NCBI GenBank assembly: GCA_937922175.1
Contig: CAKZUU010000251.1
Span: 1-32,044 of the forward strand
Length of the DNA stretch: 32,044 bases
Reading direction: 5' to 3'
Source of the DNA: an uncultured Gemmataceae bacterium
GTDB taxonomy: Bacteria > Planctomycetota > Planctomycetia > Gemmatales > Gemmataceae
In this document: in pieces, positions 1 through 5,398 of the stretch
Layout of the letters: every line of letters begins with the position of its first letter
Position numbering within the stretch: position 1 is the stretch's first letter
The notes under the pieces: generated by a model
The model's database searches: none
What the model was told of the DNA's origin: nothing
Seen by the model: only the letters and a program-made list of their open reading frames with translations
Made by a program: the position numbers and the translations under genes

Positions 1-924
1 CTCGAACTGTTGCGTGATCTCGAGAGCGTTGGCATCGCCGCCGTCGTGTTGCCCTCCTTGTGGGAAGAGCAGATCGAACATTACGATTGGCAGTTGACCC
101 AGTTGGAGGAGTACGGGGCCCACTCGTTCCCCGAGGCGCTGAATTATTTTCCACCGCTCGCGGATCGCCGCAGTAGTCCGGATGATTACCTGGATCGAGT
201 GATGGCCGCCAAGCAAATCCTCAAAATTCCGGTCATCGCCAGTCTGAATGGTCGGACACGCGGGGGATGGGTACGGTACGCTCGAATGCTTCAGGAAGCG
301 GGGGCCGACGCTCTCGAACTGAATATCTACTTTTTGGCGACCGATCCGAATCAGTCCAGCGCCGAGGTCGAGCAATGCTACCTTGATCTGGTGGAGGCAG
401 TTCGAGCCGAGGTCAAGATTCCCTTAGCGGTAAAAATTGGCCCGTTTTTCAGTTCCCTGCCCCATTTCGCCCGCCGACTCGTCGGAGCCGGTGCGGATGG
501 GCTGGTCTTCTTCAATCGTTTCCTCCAGCCCGACATCGACCTCAACACGCTCTCCGTGTCCGCTCATGTTCACTTGAGTGACTCGCGTGAGTTGCGGCTA
601 CCGCTCCGCTGGATCGCCATCTTGCGACAGGGACTTCGTTGTTCGCTGGCGGCGACGAGTGGCGTCCACAGCCCCGCCGATGTCATCAAACTGATCCTCG
701 CGGGCGCCGATGGCGTCCAAATCATGTCGGTTCTGATGCAACGAGGAGTCGGCCATGTTCGAGATTTGCTTGACGGCATCACCCGTTGGATGGTCGAACA
801 CGAGTATCAGTCGGTGGAACAGATGAAGGGCAGCTTGAGCCAAGCGAACTGTCCGGACCCGGCGGCCTTTGAACGTGCCAATTACATGAAAGCTCTCGTC
901 AATTACGCCGGACTCCAAATCTAA
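1..924 (+). CDS. Dihydroorotate dehydrogenase-like flavoprotein, 5' end cut by window edge
   Basis: The reading frame is open from base 1 (the first codons read L-E-L-L-R-D-L-E-S), so the true start lies upstream; 307 residues are visible and the family is usually about 330. The protein looks like the TIM-barrel, FMN-dependent dihydroorotate dehydrogenase/PreA superfamily. Visible signs are the barrel strands around IPVIASLNG, DALELNIYF and LAVKIGPFF, and the C-terminal phosphate-binding part with GVHSPADVIKLILAGADGVQ. It is the 'DHOD-like' branch rather than a clear pyrimidine-pathway PyrD. From memory, this branch often sits beside nifJ (pyruvate:ferredoxin oxidoreductase) in cyanobacteria, so a redox role is as likely as a biosynthetic one; substrate unknown. 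A universal stress protein gene starts 42 bases downstream and may be co-transcribed. Family assignment is good, precise function is not. Confidence 0.85.
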   Translation, partial: LELLRDLESVGIAAVVLPSLWEEQIEHYDWQLTQLEEYGAHSFPEALNYFPPLADRRSSPDDYLDRVMAAKQILKIPVIASLNGRTRGGWVRYARMLQEAGADALELNIYFLATDPNQSSAEVEQCYLDLVEAVRAEVKIPLAVKIGPFFSSLPHFARRLVGAGADGLVFFNRFLQPDIDLNTLSVSAHVHLSDSRELRLPLRWIAILRQGLRCSLAATSGVHSPADVIKLILAGADGVQIMSVLMQRGVGHVRDLLDGITRWMVEHEYQSVEQMKGSLSQANCPDPAAFERANYMKALVNYAGLQI

Positions 925-966
925 TCAACCGGGGGGGACTTTTCCGATCCCAAGGAGGCGTCCTCG

Positions 967-1416
967 ATGAACGTGATTCGCTCCATCTTGCACCCGACCG
1001 ATTTCTCGCCACAAGCCGACTCCGCGTTGATGTTCGCCCTGGCCCTGGCCCGAGACCAAAAGGCGAAGCTGGTGATCTTGCACGTTGCCCGTTGGCCGGC
1101 CCGACCGATCGGGTTGCCCCCCGAGTCGGCACCTCCGCCGGACGATGACGTGGAGCGGCGAGAGCTGGAGCGACAACTGCGACAAAGGCCCGTGGGCGAC
1201 CTCCCCGTCGAATACCGCCTCGAATACGCCGACACCTTCGCCGAGGGAATCCTCAAGGTCGCCCGCGAACTCGGCTCGGACCTGATCGTCATGGGGACTC
1301 ATGGGCGAACCGGCTGGCGCCGACTGCTTCTGGGAAGCGTCGCCGAAGAATTGATCCGAAAAGCTCCATGCCCTGTTCTGACAGTGCGCGAACAAATCCC
1401 TGCGGAATCGAATTGA
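967..1416 (+). CDS. Universal stress protein, UspA family (first copy)
   Basis: A 149-residue single-domain universal stress protein with a Rossmann-like alpha/beta fold, cytoplasmic. The N-terminal strand SILHPTDFS carries the Asp (residue 12) that usually contacts adenine. The ATP-binding signature G-x2-G-x9-G-S is intact at residues 110-124 (GTHGRTGWRRLLLGS), so an ATP-binding Usp is expected. The ATG at 967 has a strong ribosome binding site, AAGGAGG at 952-958, with 8 bases of spacing. It follows the DHOD-like gene by 42 bases. It is a paralog of the Usp at 7315-7818; the two share the HPTDFS and MGTHGR...LLLGSVAE blocks and bracket the metabolic island. Such proteins modulate metabolism under starvation, hypoxia or redox stress; the partner here is unknown. 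Confidence 0.93.
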   Translation: MNVIRSILHPTDFSPQADSALMFALALARDQKAKLVILHVARWPARPIGLPPESAPPPDDDVERRELERQLRQRPVGDLPVEYRLEYADTFAEGILKVARELGSDLIVMGTHGRTGWRRLLLGSVAEELIRKAPCPVLTVREQIPAESN

Positions 1417-1495
1417 GTCGCGGGCAACGAACCATTCTGGCGCAAGTCGAGGGTCAACACCGCGATGAATAGTCCGGTGTTGGCCTTCTCCGTCG

Positions 1496-1780
1496 TCACA
1501 TCGAACGACACGATTCATGTTCGGCAGAAACGTGACCCAGTTGAAGCTGGTGAATCAGTTCCTGTTCGGCTTCCAACCAAAAATTCACGCCATCGCCAGG
1601 AGGACAGCCCGCCGCCACCCATTTGTGGTAGGCCAGCACGCGAATCTCGTCGGGAGTCGGGATGCAAGGTTGTCGAGGCTCCTCCCAAAATGCCGACGCC
1701 AAACTTCCAACGGGAGAGACCGCGTCCACTTCCTGCCGCCGAACGGGGGACATCGGTTCTTGGGTCATGACGCTGCTCAT
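1496..1780 (-). CDS. DUF2934 domain protein
   Basis: A 94-residue protein on the minus strand. The central part, about residues 43-75, matches my memory of DUF2934: PTPDEIRVLAYHKWVAAG followed by C-P-P-G-D-G and NFWLEAEQEL, i.e. the family pattern of I-R-x-x-A-Y-x-x-W-x-x-x-G then W-x-x-A-E. DUF2934 proteins are short, widespread in bacteria and of unknown function; they often lie near stress genes. The frame is open further upstream, but the ATG at 1780 is chosen because AGGAGG (1788-1793 on the plus strand as CCTCCT) sits 7 bases before it. It is divergent from the cytochrome/CBS unit and convergent with the first Usp gene. A sigma-54-like site at 2035-2050 on the same strand could drive it, with a long leader of about 245 bases. 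Confidence 0.75.
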   Translation of the reverse strand: MSSVMTQEPMSPVRRQEVDAVSPVGSLASAFWEEPRQPCIPTPDEIRVLAYHKWVAAGCPPGDGVNFWLEAEQELIHQLQLGHVSAEHESCRSM

Positions 1781-2034
1781 GTGGCATCCTCCTGAAGCTG
1801 AGTGTGTTTCCGAGCCTTCCCACGAGCATCGTAGGAGGCCCACGAGGCAAACGGCGTCGCCCCCGGAAAAAAGCCCTCTCCCGCGGATCGAATCGCCGTT
1901 GACCACTTGTCTTTTTCCGACCTTGATCCAACGTCAGCGAATCCCGTCCGTTGGGAAAGTCCGGCAAGATGCCCCGTTAAGAGTTTCGGTCAAAATCGTT
2001 CTTCAAAAAGGTCGGCCGCGACCGTCATTCCCTC

Positions 2035-2050
2035 CGCAATTATCATGCCT
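2035..2050 (-). promoter_or_regulatory. Sigma-54 (-24/-12) promoter-like site, minus strand
   Basis: Read on the minus strand the site is AGGCATGATAATTGCG. It matches the core GGCAYG-N4-TTGC of the RpoN consensus, with GG and GC separated by exactly 10 bases; the flanking first and last positions deviate. The transcript would start near 2024 and run toward the DUF2934 gene (start 1780), leaving a leader of roughly 245 bases. The long leader and the deviating edge bases make this the weakest of the three sites. Confidence 0.4.
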
Positions 2051-2110
2051 GAAACCGCCCGAAGCTTGGCGACGACGACCGGCGGTCGTGTCGGGCAGCG
2101 ACTGCACCGA

Positions 2111-2127
2111 ACGAACACATGGTTCGT
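2111..2127. promoter_or_regulatory. Perfect 6-5-6 inverted repeat, candidate activator site
   Basis: ACGAAC, then ACATG, then GTTCGT forms a perfect palindrome with 6-base arms. It lies 77 bases upstream of the plus-strand -24 element at 2204 and about 61 bases from the minus-strand -24 element at 2050, a typical distance range for an upstream activating site of a sigma-54 enhancer-binding protein serving both directions. The role is inferred; the repeat itself is seen. Confidence 0.35.
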
Positions 2128-2203
2128 ACCGGATCCGCACATTGCCAAGCTCACGACGTGAAAAGGCTCCTGCAAGTCGAGCTTCGTAACGGTACGGTCG
2201 TTT

Positions 2204-2219
2204 GGGCACGATGATTGCT
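2204..2219 (+). promoter_or_regulatory. Sigma-54 (-24/-12) promoter-like site upstream of cytochrome/CBS genes
   Basis: The bases GGGCACGATGATTGCT match TGGCAYG-N4-TTGCW at every position except the first T. GG and GC are separated by exactly 10 bases. A start near 2230 would give a leader of about 60 bases before the cytochrome ATG at 2290. No comparable -35/-10 pair for the housekeeping sigma factor was seen nearby. Confidence 0.6.
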
Positions 2220-2289
2220 GCGAGGGAAAAAACTTGGTGGAAATCGAGACCAATGCAGGAGATTCGCCCGAGGGGCAAGGGGTGATCGC

Positions 2290-2694
2290 ATGCGGCCGGA
2301 ATTGAAGTACAGGATCGCGTACTTGGGGGCCTGTCTGATTTGGGTCAGTGGAATTCTGCCGCGTGTGAACGCGGACGAGAAGCCGACGGACTGGATGCAA
2401 GTGAAGTTGCAGATGTCGCAAGAGATCCTGGCGGGGTTGACGCGGGGTGACCTGGCGGCAGTTGAGACACATGCCCAGAAGATGAATGTGGTGAATTTCA
2501 TGGAGAAGCTGGTGAGCTCGGACAAGCCGCATTACAAAGAATACACGAGGCAGTTGCAGGCCTTCGAAACAGCAAACCGCGACCTGCTGCGGCAGTCAGC
2601 GGCGAAGAACACCGAGGGGGCGACGTTGGCCTATGTGCAATTGACCATCAGTTGCGTGCAATGCCACAAGCTGATCCGTGACGCGAAGAAGTAG
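2290..2694 (+). CDS. Small exported c-type cytochrome (C-terminal CXXCH)
   Basis: A 134-residue protein with an N-terminal signal peptide: basic start (MRPELKYR), hydrophobic core (IAYLGACLIWVSGIL) and a likely cleavage after V-N-A near residue 29. The mature part is helical and ends with a single heme-attachment motif CVQCH at about residues 122-126, eight residues from the end. A four-helix protein with C-terminal CXXCH recalls cytochrome c' and related planctomycete cytochromes, but the similarity is by layout only. It would act in the periplasm as an electron carrier or gas/redox-sensing heme protein. The ATG at 2290 is preferred over the upstream TTG at 2215 because it starts the signal peptide, and the TTG lies inside the sigma-54-like site. 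The CBS gene follows 29 bases later, likely in the same transcript. Confidence 0.8.
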   Translation: MRPELKYRIAYLGACLIWVSGILPRVNADEKPTDWMQVKLQMSQEILAGLTRGDLAAVETHAQKMNVVNFMEKLVSSDKPHYKEYTRQLQAFETANRDLLRQSAAKNTEGATLAYVQLTISCVQCHKLIRDAKK

Positions 2695-2723
2695 CCGATT
2701 CGATGGGAGTCAAGGAGCCGATC

Positions 2724-3176
2724 ATGGGAACCTTTCCGCCGCGTTTGACGCTGCGAGCCGATACGGCCGCCGAACTGATGAGTGAGAACCCGATTTCGCT
2801 ACCGGAACATGCCTCGGTGAGCGACGCGATTGCGTTGATGGCCCGGAGAGGTTTTTCGGTGGCACCGGTGATTGACGCGGCCGGGCGTCCGGTGGGGGTG
2901 GTCAGCGTGAGCGATTTGATCATTCATGAACGAGAATTCGATCTGTTTCCGCGAGCCCCATCGGGAGAGCAAGCGATTGGCGAACCCCGCCAGGATCGCG
3001 CGACGGTGGCCGACATTATGACCCCTGCCGTCCTTTCGGTTCGACCGACGGCGTTGGCGGGTGAAGTTGTGCGGATCATGAACAGCTACCGCGTGCATCA
3101 CGTCTTCGTGGCCGACGAGACCGGAACCCTCATCGGCGTGATCGGCACAAGCGATTTGGTGCGGAAACTCGGCTAA
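2724..3176 (+). CDS. CBS-pair domain protein
   Basis: A 150-residue cytoplasmic protein made of two CBS motifs: about residues 15-70 (AAELMSENPISLPEHASVSD through PVGVVSVSDL) and about 97-150 (VADIMTPAVLSVRPTAL through GVIGTSDLVRKLG). Paired CBS motifs form a Bateman module that binds adenine nucleotides and reports energy charge. There is no attached enzyme domain, so it probably acts by binding a partner. The ATG at 2724 is preferred to the one at 2703 because AAGGAG (2712-2717) is 6 bases before it. It follows the cytochrome gene by 29 bases and precedes the second sigma-54-like site. Stand-alone CBS proteins beside Usp, BON and phosphoribosyltransferase genes are a familiar pattern in stress islands. 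Confidence 0.9.
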   Translation: MGTFPPRLTLRADTAAELMSENPISLPEHASVSDAIALMARRGFSVAPVIDAAGRPVGVVSVSDLIIHEREFDLFPRAPSGEQAIGEPRQDRATVADIMTPAVLSVRPTALAGEVVRIMNSYRVHHVFVADETGTLIGVIGTSDLVRKLG

Positions 3177-3208
3177 TCCGGGTTGGTCAGAGCGGAATTC
3201 ACACATCA

Positions 3209-3224
3209 TGGCATGACCTTTGCA
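3209..3224 (+). promoter_or_regulatory. Sigma-54 (-24/-12) promoter, full consensus match
   Basis: TGGCATG-ACCT-TTGCA fits TGGCAYG-N4-TTGCW at every specified position, with GG-N10-GC spacing. The transcript would start near 3235, about 50 bases before the BON-domain ATG at 3285, and would carry the phosphoribosyltransferase, FBP aldolase/phosphatase, pyruvate kinase and Usp genes. This is the strongest promoter match in the window. Confidence 0.75.
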
Positions 3225-3284
3225 GAATGCTGAAGGGGTTGCGACCGTAAGGCCACGATTGGATCGAACTCAGCGGAGGTCGCG

Positions 3285-3581
3285 ATGCTTTCTCTCAGCC
3301 AACCGAGTAGTGCGAATCCGTACCGCGAACTAAGTCGCGACCGGACGGAGGCCATCCGCCGACGCCTGGATCGGCGTGTTCCCGAGCTTCGCTTGTTTGT
3401 CACCGACGACGGCCTGATCCTCACGGGTCGCGCTTATTCGTGGTACGCGAAGCAATTAGCGCAACAGGCGGCATCTGAAATCACCGGCTTGCCGGTGGTG
3501 CGCAACGCTATCGAGGTAGCTCCGCCACGCCATTCGGAGGATACGCCGGACGAGGAGCGACGCCATGTTTCGGGACCGTGA
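3285..3581 (+). CDS. BON-domain-like small protein
   Basis: A 98-residue protein whose middle, about residues 20-80, reads as a BON domain: alternating helix and strand with LTGRAYSWYAKQLAQQAA and a final V-V-R-N-A-I-E-V strand, close to the family pattern of G-x-V-x-S-W-x-x-K-x-x-A then V-x-x-V-x-N-x-I-x-V. There is no signal peptide, so it is probably cytoplasmic, unlike the osmotically induced OsmY type. The ATG has GGAGG at 3275-3279 with 5 bases of spacing. Its end overlaps the start of the phosphoribosyltransferase by 17 bases, so the two are translated from one message. It is the first gene after the strong sigma-54-like promoter. Function unknown; BON domains bind lipids or act as protein adaptors. 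Confidence 0.75.
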   Translation: MLSLSQPSSANPYRELSRDRTEAIRRRLDRRVPELRLFVTDDGLILTGRAYSWYAKQLAQQAASEITGLPVVRNAIEVAPPRHSEDTPDEERRHVSGP

Positions 3582-4266
3582 AGATGCGGCGGTTCGACTC
3601 GCGGAGACCTTGCGGGAACGCCGGCTCAACAACCCGGTCGTGCTGGGGATTCCCCGAGGCGGCGTGGTCATCGCGGCCATGCTGGCACGCATGTTGCCCG
3701 CCGAACTCGACGTCATCTTGGCCCGCAAACTCCGCTCGCCGACCAATCCCGAAGCTGCTTTGGGGGCCCTCGCCGAAGACGGGAGCGTCGTCATGAACCC
3801 GGAAGCGGCCCGCCTCATCGAAGAATATCCCGAATACGTGGCCGACGAGAAAAAGCGACAATGGGCGGAGATCGAGCGTCGCCAACGCCTTTTCCGCAAT
3901 GTTCGACCTGCCGTCCCTCTCACGGGGCGGAGCGTCATCATCACCGACGACGGGATCGCGACGGGTTCGACCATGGCTGCCGCCCTCCGTGCCGCAAGAG
4001 CCCAAAAGCCCGAACAACTCATCGTGGCGGTTCCCGTCGCGTCTCCGGATCGTTTGGCGGAACTTCGGCCCCTGTGCGATGAGATCATCTGCCTGTCCGC
4101 TCCGGAAGACTTCTGGGCGGTCGGCCAATTCTACGACGATTTCTCACCTATCGAGGACAGTGACGTCATCGCCTTGCTGCGGGAGACGTCGGACCGCGGC
4201 CCTCCCTGCCCGCACGCGACGGCGGCTGTTCCTCTTGGGAGGACCGATCCATGTTCACCACACTGA
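3565..4266 (+). CDS. Phosphoribosyltransferase family protein (COG1926 type)
   Basis: A 233-residue type I phosphoribosyltransferase fold. The PRPP-binding loop is clear at residues 124-136, VIITDDGIATGST. The N-terminal part (VVLGIPRGGVVIAAMLA) and VILARKLRSPTNPE are typical of the stand-alone 'predicted phosphoribosyltransferase' group rather than of purine or pyrimidine salvage enzymes. The substrate is unknown. The gene overlaps the BON gene by 17 bases and the FBP aldolase/phosphatase gene by 16 bases, so it sits in the middle of a tightly packed operon. From memory, this group often lies beside Usp and CBS genes in stress or low-oxygen clusters. The last 30 or so residues (rich in P and A) look like an added tail that may exist only because of the gene overlap. 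Confidence 0.88.
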   Translation: MFRDREDAAVRLAETLRERRLNNPVVLGIPRGGVVIAAMLARMLPAELDVILARKLRSPTNPEAALGALAEDGSVVMNPEAARLIEEYPEYVADEKKRQWAEIERRQRLFRNVRPAVPLTGRSVIITDDGIATGSTMAAALRAARAQKPEQLIVAVPVASPDRLAELRPLCDEIICLSAPEDFWAVGQFYDDFSPIEDSDVIALLRETSDRGPPCPHATAAVPLGRTDPCSPH

Positions 4267-5372
4267 CGATTATCAAGGCCGACGTGGGCAGCATCGGCGG
4301 ACATATCGCCCCGAGTCGGCGTCTACTCGACACCATTACCCGACGCATCGCGAGTGACGGCGAAAGCCTCTTGAGCGACTTCTTCGTCGGCCACACCGGA
4401 GACGACATCGCCATCCTGATGGTCCACCCACGCGGGGTGGGAGACTCGGAGATTCATCGGCTGGCTTGGGATGCCTTCCGCGCCGGGACCGATTCGGCCA
4501 AGGACCAAGGGCTGTATGGAGCCGGCCAGGACTTGTTGGTGAGTTCCTTCAGCGGCAATGTCAAGGGAGCCGGTCCCGCTGTCGCTGAGATGGAATTCGA
4601 GGAGCGGCCGAACGAACCGTTCCTGATGTTCCTCGCCGACAAGACTGAGCCGGGCGCGTTCAATTTGCCTTTGTATCTCGCGTTCGCTGACCCGATGAAC
4701 ACGGCCGGGCTTCTCTTGAGCCCCGAAATCACCCAGGGTTTCCGCTTCCGGGTGCAAGACGTCAGTCACGTCGACGGTGATCGCGTCATCGAGTTGGAGG
4801 CCCCCGAGGACCTCTATCGCTTGGCGGCTCTGCTCCGCGACAATGATCGCTTCGTCGTCGAGTCCATTCGCAGCCGACACGACGGAGAGATCGCGGCGGT
4901 CGTCAGCACGCAACGGTTGCACAACATCGCCGGCAAATACACCGGTAAGGACGACCCGGTGATGCTTGTTCGAGTGCAGAAAAACTTCCCGGCGACGGGA
5001 GAGATTTTGGCCCCGTTCGCGGCCGCACCGTATGTCGGCGGCTTCATGCGCGGCAGCCATGTCGGACCTTTGATGCCCGTGAAACACGGCACCGGATGCA
5101 GCTATTTCGACGGTCCGCCCATCATTAGCTGCTGGGCCTTCTGTGTGCATCACGGACGACTCACCGAGGCCTTGGATCCGTTCGATCATCCCTTCTGGGA
5201 CACCGTGCGGGATCGCGCCGCCGAAAAAGCCTTGGAAATGCGTCGGCAAGGGTTCAGCGGCCCCGCCATGCTGCCTTACAGCGAGTTGGAATACGGCGGA
5301 ATCGTCAAGATCCTCGAATCTCTCGAGTCCAAGTTCACTGTCGTTCGCCAAGACGAACTGGCCGCCGTCTGA
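4251..5372 (+). CDS. Bifunctional fructose 1,6-bisphosphate aldolase/phosphatase (FBPA/P)
   Basis: A 373-residue protein matching the class V archaeal-type FBPase, which condenses triose phosphates and dephosphorylates the product to fructose 6-phosphate, a one-enzyme gluconeogenic step. Metal-site residues are visible: Asp11 and His18 in KADVGSIGGH, and Asp51-Asp52 in HTGDDIA. The aldolase site Y-x-G-K is present as Tyr230 and Lys233 in AGKYTGKDDPV; in the archaeal enzymes the Schiff-base lysine is about residue 232. Tyr348 near the end (LEYGG) fits the third active-site tyrosine. Length equals the usual 360-400. It overlaps the upstream phosphoribosyltransferase by 16 bases and is followed 26 bases later by a pyruvate kinase. 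The family is known mainly from archaea and deep-branching or thermophilic bacteria, so it is unusual here and may have been transferred. Confidence 0.93.
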   Translation: MFTTLTIIKADVGSIGGHIAPSRRLLDTITRRIASDGESLLSDFFVGHTGDDIAILMVHPRGVGDSEIHRLAWDAFRAGTDSAKDQGLYGAGQDLLVSSFSGNVKGAGPAVAEMEFEERPNEPFLMFLADKTEPGAFNLPLYLAFADPMNTAGLLLSPEITQGFRFRVQDVSHVDGDRVIELEAPEDLYRLAALLRDNDRFVVESIRSRHDGEIAAVVSTQRLHNIAGKYTGKDDPVMLVRVQKNFPATGEILAPFAAAPYVGGFMRGSHVGPLMPVKHGTGCSYFDGPPIISCWAFCVHHGRLTEALDPFDHPFWDTVRDRAAEKALEMRRQGFSGPAMLPYSELEYGGIVKILESLESKFTVVRQDELAAV

Positions 5373-5398
5373 CGGATGACCCAATCGGGAGGGTGGTC

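Larger units (their letters stand above)
1794..2289. other. Divergent control region (496 bp) between DUF2934 and cytochrome genes
   Basis: This is the only gap longer than 300 bases in the window. It holds two sigma-54-like promoters pointing away from each other (2035-2050 minus, 2204-2219 plus) and a perfect 6-5-6 inverted repeat between them (2111-2127). A minus-strand open frame also runs through it and ends at 1990, with a C-S-R-C motif in its last 63 codons (LQEPFHVVSLAM onward). That frame has no ATG with a ribosome binding site, so I do not call it as a gene, but it is listed as a finding. No RNA gene was recognised here. Confidence 0.55.

Noticed and set aside
1907-2161. Plus-strand 84-codon frame in the divergent gap
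   Set aside because: No ribosome binding site, no recognisable domain, and it crosses the palindrome.
4323-5384. Long minus-strand frame (353 codons) opposite FBPA/P
   Set aside because: It mirrors a well-supported gene and its composition (repeated E, H, G, Q, no domain) is that of an antisense shadow in high-GC DNA.
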